From the NCBI GenBank assembly GCA_964485905.1, contig CAZAJY010000014.1:1-15518 (forward strand): DNA of 15,518 nucleotides. Direction: 5' to 3'. The notes below the pieces were generated by a model, which saw only the letters and a list, made by a program, of their open reading frames with translations, did not search any database and was not told where the DNA came from. Position 1 is the stretch's first letter. Each line of letters starts with the position of its first letter. Of the stretch, positions 5,301-12,552 are shown piece after piece. The stretch comes from CAIJXO01 sp964485905 (GTDB lineage Bacteria > Patescibacteriota > Minisyncoccia > Phycocordibacterales > GWA1-40-21). A program made the translations under genes and the position numbers.

Positions 5301-6419
5301 ATGGACATCAAAATTGGAATTGTGGGATTGCCAAATGTGGGGAAATCGACGCTCTTTAATGCGCTGACGCGCAAGGCTGTACCGTGTGAGAATTATCCTT
5401 TTTGTACCATTGATCCATCAGTAGGGGTTGTGGCCGTGCCTGATGAACGATTGGGAAAACTATCTGAATTTAGTAAATCAGCCAAAACGATTCCAGCCGC
5501 GGTGGAATTTGTGGATATTGCTGGTTTGGTCAAAGGTGCATCGGCCGGTGAAGGTTTGGGTAATAAATTTTTAACAAATATTCGGGAGACGGATGCGATT
5601 GCGGAAGTGGTGCGAATTTTTGAGGATGATAATATTATTCACGTGGCCAATAAAGTTGAGCCATTGTCAGATATTGAAACTATAAATCTAGAATTAATTT
5701 TGGCAGATTTACAAAGCGTTTCTAAAAGACTTGGTAGTTTATCTAGTGAAATAAAAAAAGGGCTTAAAACCGCAGTTATTGAAAATTCGGCATTAGAAAA
5801 AATAAAAAAAGTTTTAGAAGAAGGAAAATTAGCACAAGTTGCAATTTTAGATGAATTTGAAATTGCGGAAGCAAAAAAACTTTGTTTATTAACAATGAAG
5901 CCAATTCTTTATGTGTTGAATAAAAAAAGTGGAGTAAAAAATTTAGACCAAATTAATGATGAGCGTTGGGAGAAATTAATAAAGTTTTTTAAAGAGACAA
6001 AATCAAAATATGTGATCGTAGACGCCGGCATTGAAAATGAATTAAAAGATTTTGAAGGAAAAGATAAAGAAGAAATGCGACAAGCTCTTCAGTCTGAGAT
6101 ACGCCATGGCGTATTTAGTGATGATGGAATTAATGATTTGATTAAAGCTGGATATGATTTACTTGGTTTGCAAACATATTTTACAACTGGGGAAGATGAA
6201 ACACGGGCTTGGACAATCAAAAGGGGTTGGACAGCGCCAGAGGCCGGCACGGCTATTCATATGGATTTTAAGGAAAAATTTGTCCGGGCGGAAGTAATTT
6301 CTTGGCAGAAACTTTTGGAAGCGGGTTCTTTAGGCAATGCCCGTGAAAAAGGTTGGGTTAAAACAGAAGGGAAAGAGTATGTGGTTAAAGATGGCGACGT
6401 TATCGAATTTAAGATATAA
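5301..6419 (+). CDS. ychF: Obg-like ATPase YchF/OLA1 (372 aa)
   Basis: YchF is a TRAFAC-class P-loop protein that prefers ATP over GTP and binds ribosomes; it is linked to translation and stress control. G1 is GLPNVGKST (residues 9-17), switch II/G3 is DIAGLVKGASAGEGLGNKFL, followed by the family signature IRETDAI. A helical insertion follows (about residues 130-200), and the C-terminal TGS domain reads DLLGLQTYFTTGEDETRAW, GTAIHMDFKEKFVRAEVI and KDGDVIEFKI. The length is typical (about 363-372). The base-recognition motif reads LNKKSG rather than the NxxE usual in this family. The start fits the family start (MDIKIGIVGLPNVGKST). It is the first gene of a plus-strand run that continues to leuS, although a small AT hairpin at 6418-6445 lies after its stop. 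Confidence 0.96.
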   Translation: MDIKIGIVGLPNVGKSTLFNALTRKAVPCENYPFCTIDPSVGVVAVPDERLGKLSEFSKSAKTIPAAVEFVDIAGLVKGASAGEGLGNKFLTNIRETDAIAEVVRIFEDDNIIHVANKVEPLSDIETINLELILADLQSVSKRLGSLSSEIKKGLKTAVIENSALEKIKKVLEEGKLAQVAILDEFEIAEAKKLCLLTMKPILYVLNKKSGVKNLDQINDERWEKLIKFFKETKSKYVIVDAGIENELKDFEGKDKEEMRQALQSEIRHGVFSDDGINDLIKAGYDLLGLQTYFTTGEDETRAWTIKRGWTAPEAGTAIHMDFKEKFVRAEVISWQKLLEAGSLGNAREKGWVKTEGKEYVVKDGDVIEFKI

Positions 6420-6451
6420 TTAAGATCTTATTAGATAACTTAATTTAAAAA

Positions 6452-6991
6452 ATGGAAACCAAAAAATATTCATCGATTATAAAATGGTCACTGATTATTG
6501 GAATCGTGGTTGTGGTTAATTTGTTTATTAATTATACTATCTCTTTAATATATAATTCCCCTCGATACGATCAATATTGTAAGCAGGAACAGGTGATCAG
6601 AGAAATAACAGATCAGGAGGCCTGTATTAATGAGGGTGGTCAGTGGAACGCAAATTATTACGGTAAACCAGTAATGGTGGGGGAAACAGTTCCGGCTGGC
6701 TATTGTGATCAGCAATTTACTTGTCGAACGGAATATGATGCGGCGAGAATAGTATATGAAAGGGAGGTCTTTGTCATTTTAGTTGTTTTGGGAATTATCT
6801 TAGTGGCCGGGAGTTTTGCCTTGGCTTTTAATTGGATTCTATCGGTCTCAGCTTCTATGAGCGGTATTTTGTCTATTATTATCGCTTCAATGAGATATTG
6901 GTCCGAAGCTGATAATTGGTTAAGGGTGGTAATCCTATTTGTTGCCCTTTGTGCGTTGATTTATTTTGCGATTAAAAAATTTAGAGATTAA
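6452..6991 (+). CDS. Four-helix membrane protein with a Cys-bearing external loop (179 aa)
   Basis: Family not recognised. Hydrophobic segments lie at about residues 11-34, 105-127, 131-148 and 157-174. Between the first and second is a polar domain of about 70 residues with four cysteines (C43, C58, C85, C91), including QEACINEGGQW, a pattern common in secreted CPR proteins and suited to disulfides outside the membrane. The positive tail KKFRD suggests a cytoplasmic C-terminus, which with four helices puts the N-terminus inside and the Cys domain outside. It sits 32 bases after ychF and 4 bases before the HEAT-like gene, probably one transcript. There is no Shine-Dalgarno site. Function unknown. 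Confidence 0.82.
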   Translation: METKKYSSIIKWSLIIGIVVVVNLFINYTISLIYNSPRYDQYCKQEQVIREITDQEACINEGGQWNANYYGKPVMVGETVPAGYCDQQFTCRTEYDAARIVYEREVFVILVVLGIILVAGSFALAFNWILSVSASMSGILSIIIASMRYWSEADNWLRVVILFVALCALIYFAIKKFRD

Positions 6992-6995
6992 AAAT

Positions 6996-7430
6996 ATGAC
7001 TGAAAATGATATGGAAAAAGGGAAAGTAACTTTTGAGGATTTATTGGAGTCAGCTAAAAGAGAAGACTGGGATTTTGTCGACGCCAATATAAACGAAAGT
7101 CATGTGATAAAAGAAAGAATCGATTGGGCGATATTTGATGGAATTTTTGACGAAGATGAAAATGTTCGAGATTTTGCCGCTACCTTATTGAATAAAACAG
7201 ATGTTGTGTTTGATAAGACAGCCCTAGAGGTTTTAGAGAAGAGGATGAATAATGATGATTACCATATTGTTCGTTATCGAATAGCAATTGTTCTTTATGG
7301 TAGAAATTATATTACACCGGAAATTCAAAAAATGATTGGGGAAGCAAGGGAAGATCCAGATGTTGGAGAATTGGCCAAAGCTTGCATGTATAAAATATCA
7401 AAAGAAAAAGATGAAAGACTACAATCATAA
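6996..7430 (+). CDS. HEAT-like repeat protein (144 aa)
   Basis: A soluble, acidic, all-helical protein. DEDENVRDFAATLLNK and NDDYHIVRYRIAIVLY are HEAT/PBS-like repeats (the D..VR..AA..L pattern), and EDPDVGELAKACMYKI is a third. Such repeats usually serve as protein-binding scaffolds; no catalytic motif is present. I chose ATG 6996 (MTENDMEKGK) rather than an in-frame ATG at 6966, because 6966 would overlap the preceding gene by 26 bases, while 6996 lies 4 bases after its stop. The 3' end overlaps the leuS start by 20 bases, which implies translational coupling with leuS. Partner unknown. Confidence 0.8.
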   Translation: MTENDMEKGKVTFEDLLESAKREDWDFVDANINESHVIKERIDWAIFDGIFDEDENVRDFAATLLNKTDVVFDKTALEVLEKRMNNDDYHIVRYRIAIVLYGRNYITPEIQKMIGEAREDPDVGELAKACMYKISKEKDERLQS

Positions 7431-10278
7431 AAAAATTGAGCCCAAGTGGCGGAAGATTTGGGAGAAGAAGGGGATAAATAAGACAAAAGATTTTGTGAAA
7501 AATCCGAAGTTTTATGTTCTAGATATGTTTCCGTATCCTTCCGGTGATGGACTTCATGTTGGTCATCCCCGCGGTTATATTGCGACGGATGTTTATTCTC
7601 GTTTCAAAAAGATGCAGGGTTTTAATGTTCTTCATCCGATGGGTTGGGATGCTTTTGGTTTACCGGCTGAAAATTATGCCATTAAGAATAAGATTCATCC
7701 GGATATGGCCATGAAAAAAAACGCCAAGAGATTTAAAGAGCAAATGAACTTGATTGGTTTAAATTATGATTGGACACGAGAAATAAATACTACGGATCCT
7801 AATTATTACAAATGGACACAGTGGATTTTCTTGCAAATGTTTAAAAAAGGTCTGGCTTATGAAAGTTACGAACCGATTAACTGGTGTCCATCTTGTAAAA
7901 CAGGTTTAGCTAATGAAGACTTGGATGGAGTTAATTGTGAACGCTGTGGGACAGTAGTGGAGAAAAAACCGATGCGCCAGTGGGTGCTTAAAATTACCGA
8001 TTATGCCGATCGATTATTAAAAGATATTGATAGTCTTAATTGGCCGGAAAGTATCAAAGAAAGTCAGAGAAATTGGATTGGGCGATCAGAGGGATCGGAA
8101 CTTTGGTTTAATATCAAAAACTCAGAAGAAAAAATTCGGGTCTTTACCACTCGACCAGATACTTTTTATGGTGTCACCTATGTGGTTTTGGCGCCGGAAA
8201 ATAATTTAGTAGATAAACTTAAACCTATAATAAAAAACTGGGCGGAGGTGGAAAAATATCGAGCCGAGATTAAAACTAAGACGGAAATTGAACGAACCGC
8301 GGTTGAAAAAAATAAAAATGGCGTGAAATTAATTGGGGTGGATGCTAAACATCCAATTACTAAAGAAATTATCCCAGTCTTTATTGCTGATTATGTTTTA
8401 GCTAATTATGGTACTGGTGCAGTCATGGCTGTACCAGCGCATGATGATCGTGATTATGCTTTTGCCAAGAAATACAATTTACCAATTAAGGAGGTGGTAA
8501 TCCCATTACGAATAGATAAGAAGAATCCACCAAGAGAAAATGAGAAGATAACAGAGAGGGAAACTGTACATGCTCTGGTTAGGAATAGTGAAGGTAAAAT
8601 ATTGTGCGTGAAGTGGAAAAAATTTCCTTGGACCGGTTTTATCATCGGTGGAGTAGACGACGGAGAGGATATTGTCGAGGCGGCCAAGAGAGAGGTTTTA
8701 GAGGAAACAGGTTATAAAAATCTTAAGTTCATACGTGTGCTTGGTGGACAAGTAAGGGGAGAATATTTTGCCGCTCACAAGAATGAAAATAGGATTGCCT
8801 ACTCCAACGCTGTTCTTTTTGATTTGATAAATGAAGAGCGTGAAGATGTGGCTCCTGAAGAAAAAGAAAAACATGATGTGATTTGGCTTGACCCCAAAAC
8901 TTTAAATCACGATAATTTTACCTGCGCGGAACTCGATCTGTGGTTTGAGAGGATAGAGAAAGAAAGTGGCGCTTACACCGGTAATGGGGTTTTGATCAAT
9001 TCGGCGGAATTTGATGGGATGAATAATGTGGAGGCAATGAAAAAAATTACCGATTTGGCGGATGGGGTGCAAAAAGTGACTTATAAATTGAAAGATTGGG
9101 TTTTTTCTCGTCAGCGTTATTGGGGTGAGCCGATTCCAGTAATTCATTGTGATAAATGCGGTGTGGTAGCCGTACCAGAAAAAGATTTGCCTTTAAAATT
9201 GCCTAAGGTTAAGTTTTATGAACCGACAGGGACAGGGGAGTCACCTTTAGCAGCAATTGAAAAATGGGTTAATGTAAAGTGTCCTAAATGCGGTAATAAA
9301 GGAAAAAGAGAAACAAATACTATGCCTCAATGGGCTGGTTCTTCTTGGTATTATTTACGTTACATTGATCCTCAAAATAAAAAAGCTCTAATTGATAAGA
9401 AAAAAGAAAAATATTGGTTAAAGAACGGGGTCGATTTATATGTGGGGGGAACAGAACATGCAACTCGTCATCTTATTTATGCTCGTTTTTGGCACAAGTT
9501 TTTATATGATATTGGTGTAGTCAGTGGAATTGAACCATTTCAGCAATTAAAAAACCAAGGAATGATACTTGGTTCCGATAATCGAAAAATGAGCAAGCGG
9601 TGGGGGAATGTCATTAATCCAGATGAGGTAGTAAATGATTTGGGGGCTGATACTTTACGTGTTTACGAAATGTTTATGGGTCCATTTGAGCAAGAAATTG
9701 CTTGGAGTACAGATAACATGGTTGGATCCAGAAGATTTTTGGAAAAAGTTTGGAAGTTGCAGGAAAAGGTTCTTCACCTTTCCTTATTAGATAAGGGGAA
9801 ATTGAGGGAGGTTGATAAAGAATTTGAAACTTTACTTCATAAAACAATTAAAAAAGTAACTGAAGATATTTTAAACTTTAGTTTTAATACCGTTATTTCA
9901 GCTCTGATGATTTTAATTAATATGGCTGAAAAAACAGATATAAATAAAAATGATTATGAAATCATTTTAAAATTATTAGCTCCTTTTGCACCACACATGA
10001 CGGAAGAAATTTGGGCGAACTTAGGAAATAAAAAATCTATTCATTTAGAAAAATGGCCAGACTATGATGAGAAAAAAACTATATCAGAAAAAACCTTAAT
10101 TATTGTTCAAATTGATGGAAAAGTTCGTGGTAATTTTGAAATTGCTAGTGGTTCAGCTCAAGCCGAAGTGGAAAAAATTGCATTATCTTTACCAGAAATT
10201 AAAAAATGGTTAGTCGGTAAAGAAATCAAAAAGAAGATGTTTATTAAAGGAAAAATACTAAGCTTGTTGACAGAGTGA
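7411..10278 (+). CDS. leuS: Leucyl-tRNA synthetase with a Nudix domain inserted in the editing domain (955 aa)
   Basis: LeuRS charges tRNA-Leu. Class I signatures are HVGH (residues 49-52, after FPYPSGDGL) and KMSKR (726-730). Two CxxC zinc-ribbon elements are present (NWCPSCK/CERCG and HCDKCG/CPKCG), and SRQRYWGEPIP marks the return to the catalytic fold. The CP1 editing domain keeps the Thr-rich TTRPDTFYG (about 246-253) and VMAVPAHDDRD with Asp345. Right after this, about residues 384-517 form a full Nudix hydrolase domain. Its box is complete, GGVDDGE (413-419) plus REVLEETGY (427-435), and it ends with a Nudix-like HDVIWLDP. The editing domain then resumes at GAYTGNGVLINSAEFDGM. The C-terminal anticodon-binding and tail regions are present. 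I chose ATG 7411 (MKDYNHKKIEPKW) over 7336 because it matches the family N-terminus. The gene is long because of the insert. Confidence 0.96.
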   Translation: MKDYNHKKIEPKWRKIWEKKGINKTKDFVKNPKFYVLDMFPYPSGDGLHVGHPRGYIATDVYSRFKKMQGFNVLHPMGWDAFGLPAENYAIKNKIHPDMAMKKNAKRFKEQMNLIGLNYDWTREINTTDPNYYKWTQWIFLQMFKKGLAYESYEPINWCPSCKTGLANEDLDGVNCERCGTVVEKKPMRQWVLKITDYADRLLKDIDSLNWPESIKESQRNWIGRSEGSELWFNIKNSEEKIRVFTTRPDTFYGVTYVVLAPENNLVDKLKPIIKNWAEVEKYRAEIKTKTEIERTAVEKNKNGVKLIGVDAKHPITKEIIPVFIADYVLANYGTGAVMAVPAHDDRDYAFAKKYNLPIKEVVIPLRIDKKNPPRENEKITERETVHALVRNSEGKILCVKWKKFPWTGFIIGGVDDGEDIVEAAKREVLEETGYKNLKFIRVLGGQVRGEYFAAHKNENRIAYSNAVLFDLINEEREDVAPEEKEKHDVIWLDPKTLNHDNFTCAELDLWFERIEKESGAYTGNGVLINSAEFDGMNNVEAMKKITDLADGVQKVTYKLKDWVFSRQRYWGEPIPVIHCDKCGVVAVPEKDLPLKLPKVKFYEPTGTGESPLAAIEKWVNVKCPKCGNKGKRETNTMPQWAGSSWYYLRYIDPQNKKALIDKKKEKYWLKNGVDLYVGGTEHATRHLIYARFWHKFLYDIGVVSGIEPFQQLKNQGMILGSDNRKMSKRWGNVINPDEVVNDLGADTLRVYEMFMGPFEQEIAWSTDNMVGSRRFLEKVWKLQEKVLHLSLLDKGKLREVDKEFETLLHKTIKKVTEDILNFSFNTVISALMILINMAEKTDINKNDYEIILKLLAPFAPHMTEEIWANLGNKKSIHLEKWPDYDEKKTISEKTLIIVQIDGKVRGNFEIASGSAQAEVEKIALSLPEIKKWLVGKEIKKKMFIKGKILSLLTE

Positions 10279-10295
10279 TTAAGAGGGTGTATATT
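10267..10295 (+). promoter_or_regulatory. Strong promoter embedded in the end of leuS
   Basis: TTGACA (10267-10272), a 17-bp spacer and TATATT (10290-10295). The -35 box is formed by the last codons of leuS (Leu-Thr). The predicted start is near 10302, giving a leader of about 80 nt to ATG 10382. Confidence 0.82.
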
Positions 10296-10320
10296 TCTTA
10301 ATGGATAATGGTATTTGACA

Positions 10321-10374
10321 GCCCTATCGCTTGGGCAAACAGACTCAATAGAGTCAAAAGCGAAAAGAAGGAGG
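10321..10374 (+). promoter_or_regulatory. Pseudoknot-capable leader with strong Shine-Dalgarno site
   Basis: GCCC (10321-10324) pairs with GGGC (10333-10336). Their loop contains TCGCTT (10327-10332), fully complementary to AAGCGA (10358-10363) downstream. Between them GACTC-aata-GAGTC (10342-10355) forms a separate hairpin. The result is a compact H-type pseudoknot with coaxial stems, ending 4 nt before AAGGAGG (10368-10374), which is 7 nt from the ATG. Such geometry is typical of translation-controlling leaders, but no known riboswitch motif is recognised. Confidence 0.5.
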
Positions 10375-10381
10375 GAGACAG

Positions 10382-11323
10382 ATGAAAAACGTCGGACGAA
10401 GTGTGTTGCGGGCAATGCTTGGTAGTTTCTGTGGAGCGTATGTGTTCCGGGCGATTACTCTGGCTTTTGCGCCGGGGTTTACTTGGCTTGGACTCATCGT
10501 CGGCCTCGTGGTCGGCGGTGCTATTGGCTGGGTGGTGCCCAATCTGGGACAGGCCATTTATGCCTTTCGGCATTCGTGGCGTCATACCAAGGTAGACTTT
10601 CACCCATTGATTCTTTGGCAGGAATATCGGGTGAGAAGGGAATGGGTCGTTCAGTATAGAAGACGGAGGCGTGATGAACGGAGAATGCTCCGCCGTGAGC
10701 GTCATGAATATCGGCGAGAAATCTGCCGAGCTACGCGACGTTTGCGTATGGTGCATCTGGGCTATGCTCTCTGCCTGATGCTCTCTTGGCTGGTGCCTGG
10801 GTGGTTGCTGTTTTATCACTTCGGGCAGATTAGTGAGCATCGGGATTTTGGCTGGGCTCAAATCATTCTGCATGGTCTTCCTTGTCTCTTTGGTTGTGTT
10901 GTCTTTCTATTTCTTGGACATCTAGCAACTATCGGAATTCTCATTGAAGAGGTAAAAGACTTCAATGGGAAATTAAGAAGGCGCAAAGATGTTTCAGTCT
11001 TCACCAACGACATTGAGGATGGAATTCAGGATGCCAAAGCTTGCTTATCGGCCTGGAATCCGGCAAGTTTGCTCTGGAGTGGCTTGGTGTGGCTGGCGAA
11101 GAAACTTTGTCCGATACTACGCCAAACCGTCCTCATGACTCACAATAACGAAGGTTTGGTGGGTCTTGTTGGCACGGCTGGCGGTGGTCTCGCCAGTTCT
11201 CTTCTCGGTTGGTCGGCCCTCTACGGCGGACTAGTCGGAGCGATGATCGGAGGTAGCCTCGGTTTCGCATCACACTTGGCCATGAGGTACAAGTGGGTTC
11301 GAGCAGAAGTGGAATGTCAGTAG
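10382..11323 (+). CDS. Glycine-zipper membrane protein with Arg-rich cytoplasmic segment (313 aa)
   Basis: Family not recognised. Hydrophobic segments lie at about residues 10-29, 34-52, 125-147, 160-188, 258-276 and 278-296. Three carry small-residue zippers: GLIVGLVVGGAIG (37-49), GLVGTAGGGLASSLLG (261-276) and GGLVGAMIGGSLG (282-294). Between the second and third is a highly basic stretch (about 82-124, for example RRRRRDERRMLRRERHEYRR), likely a cytoplasmic helix binding nucleic acid or acidic lipid (inference). The gene is visibly richer in G+C, with Arg coded by CGN rather than the AGA common nearby, suggesting recent transfer or a distinct expression class. It is a self-contained unit with its own promoter, structured leader, strong Shine-Dalgarno site (which fixes the start) and a 13-bp terminator. 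Glycine zippers occur in pore-forming and membrane-assembly proteins, but no function can be assigned. Confidence 0.82.
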   Translation: MKNVGRSVLRAMLGSFCGAYVFRAITLAFAPGFTWLGLIVGLVVGGAIGWVVPNLGQAIYAFRHSWRHTKVDFHPLILWQEYRVRREWVVQYRRRRRDERRMLRRERHEYRREICRATRRLRMVHLGYALCLMLSWLVPGWLLFYHFGQISEHRDFGWAQIILHGLPCLFGCVVFLFLGHLATIGILIEEVKDFNGKLRRRKDVSVFTNDIEDGIQDAKACLSAWNPASLLWSGLVWLAKKLCPILRQTVLMTHNNEGLVGLVGTAGGGLASSLLGWSALYGGLVGAMIGGSLGFASHLAMRYKWVRAEVECQ

Positions 11324-11355
11324 CAGTTCTTTGTCGGGTTTGAGCACGTGAGTGT

Positions 11356-11393
11356 GAGGCGCGGGAAATCCTTTCCCGCGCCTCTTCTTTTTT
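11356..11393 (+). terminator. Strong rho-independent terminator
   Basis: GAGGCGCGGGAAA (11356-11368) pairs perfectly over 13 bp with TTTCCCGCGCCTC (11372-11384) around a TCC loop. TTCTTTTTT follows. It closes the cassette of the glycine-zipper protein. Confidence 0.95.
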
Positions 11394-11409
11394 AATATTG
11401 ACAACAGGC

Positions 11410-11436
11410 TTGACAAAAAGTCCATCTAGGTATAAG
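11410..11436 (+). promoter_or_regulatory. Promoter of the sigma4-HARE gene
   Basis: TTGACA (11410-11415) is followed after 15 bp by TATAAG (11431-11436), or after 17 bp by TAAGAT. Transcription would start near 11443-11446, leaving an AT-rich leader of about 50 nt with no clear Shine-Dalgarno site before ATG 11494. Confidence 0.65.
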
Positions 11437-11493
11437 ATGACTTAATTAAGAATTTAGACATTCTTTATTATAAGAATTATTAGTAATATTCAT

Positions 11494-12528
11494 ATGTCAA
11501 CAATAATAAATTTTAAGCCAAAGCAAGCAAGTAAAAGATTAATTGGAGCTCTCTCTGAACGATCTCAAGATGTAATGACTAAAAGATATGGTCTAGGAAA
11601 AGATCCTGAGCCGATGACTTTGGATGCTATCGGAAAGACTTATGGTATTACTCGAGAAAGAGTTAGACAAATTGAAAATCACGCTTTGGAAATTATCAGA
11701 AAGTCTAAAGAATATACTGATGAAAAAGCGACTTTTGATGAAATAGAAAGTGTAATCCATTCCCTAGGTGGAATTGTTGTTGAACAAGATTTATTGGATT
11801 ATGTTTCAAATGATGCTTCTATACAAAGTCAAATAAATTTTCTTTTGGTAGTTGGTCATCCTTTTACTAAAATTAAAGAAGATGAAGACTTTAAACATCG
11901 TTGGTTTATTGATAATCAAATATCAGAAAAAGTACATAATGCTTTAAAGAAACTTTATGCAACTTTAAAGAGTGATGATTTATTATCAGAACCAGATATT
12001 ATTAAATCTTTTTTGGAACATTTAGAAGATGTATCAGAAAAATATAAGAATGAAGAGATTGCTAAACGTTGGTTAGGTTTATCTAAAAAAATTGGTAAAA
12101 ATACTTTAGGTGAGTGGGGTAAAACAGAATCTTCAAATATTAGTACTAAAGGAATGCGAGATTATGCTTATTTAATTATCAGAAAACATGGATCCCCGAT
12201 TCACTTTAGAGAAGTTGCAAAAATAATTGCTGATGTATTTAAAATTAAGGCACATGTAGCAACTACTCATAATGAATTGATCAAAGACCCCCGATTTGTC
12301 TTGGTTGGCCGTGGTTTATATGCCCTGTCTGAATGGGGTTATATGAGTGGAGTAGTAAAAGATGTTATTAAAAAAATTATAGAAAAAAATGGTCCGCTAA
12401 CTAAAGCAGAAGTAGTAGAAAAAGTCTTAAAAGAACGATATGTGAAGGAAAATACTATTATTATTAATCTCCAAAATCCAAAATACTTCAAAAAGAACAA
12501 AGATGGAAAGTATGAGATAGTAAAATAA
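11494..12528 (+). CDS. Sigma-70 region-4-like HTH plus HARE-HTH protein (344 aa)
   Basis: Residues about 15-73 match sigma-70 region 4, which reads the -35 element: RSQDVMTKRYGLG, TLDAIGKTYGITRERVRQIE and NHALEIIRKS. There is no region 2, so it cannot act as a normal complete sigma factor. A helical middle part (about 80-215) has no recognised motif. Residues about 220-285 (MRDYAYLIIRKHGSPIHFRE, then DPRFVLVGRGLYALSEWGY) match the HARE-HTH fold, known from the RNA polymerase delta subunit and chromatin proteins. A second winged-helix-like unit (286-344: IIEKNGPLTKAEVVEKVL and NPKYFKKNKDGKYEIV) follows. Likely a transcription regulator that contacts DNA or RNA polymerase (inference). It has its own promoter after a strong terminator; the next gene has a separate leaderless-type promoter. 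Confidence 0.88.
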   Translation: MSTIINFKPKQASKRLIGALSERSQDVMTKRYGLGKDPEPMTLDAIGKTYGITRERVRQIENHALEIIRKSKEYTDEKATFDEIESVIHSLGGIVVEQDLLDYVSNDASIQSQINFLLVVGHPFTKIKEDEDFKHRWFIDNQISEKVHNALKKLYATLKSDDLLSEPDIIKSFLEHLEDVSEKYKNEEIAKRWLGLSKKIGKNTLGEWGKTESSNISTKGMRDYAYLIIRKHGSPIHFREVAKIIADVFKIKAHVATTHNELIKDPRFVLVGRGLYALSEWGYMSGVVKDVIKKIIEKNGPLTKAEVVEKVLKERYVKENTIIINLQNPKYFKKNKDGKYEIVK

Positions 12529-12537
12529 ATTTGGCTG

Positions 12538-12546
12538 TGGTAAAAT
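12538..12546 (+). promoter_or_regulatory. Extended -10 box of the T4SS-like membrane gene (leaderless)
   Basis: TG-G-TAAAAT (-10 at 12541-12546) ends 6 bases before ATG 12553, so the predicted transcription start is the A of the start codon. There is no Shine-Dalgarno site and no clear -35 box. Confidence 0.6.
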
Positions 12547-12552
12547 AGCCAT

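Noticed and set aside
6418..6445. AT hairpin after ychF as a terminator
   Set aside because: Weak 7-bp A/T-rich stem without a clean T-run; the downstream gene likely depends on read-through.
6966..6995. Upstream start of the HEAT-like gene
   Set aside because: It would overlap the membrane-protein gene; the ATG 4 bases after that stop is more likely.
7336..7410. Upstream start of leuS
   Set aside because: The extra 25 residues are an out-of-frame reading of the HEAT-like gene and do not match the LeuRS N-terminus.
10276..10278. UGA read as glycine (genetic code 25)
   Set aside because: leuS ends naturally at this TGA and no gene here has internal TGA codons.
10315..10320. Second TTGACA as a promoter -35 box
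   Set aside because: No acceptable -10 hexamer lies 16-18 bases downstream; the TTGACA at 10267 has one.
10298..10873. Long minus-strand ORF opposite the glycine-zipper gene
   Set aside because: Low-complexity Pro/His/Ser-rich translation typical of an antisense shadow of a G+C-richer gene; the plus-strand frame has promoter, Shine-Dalgarno and terminator.
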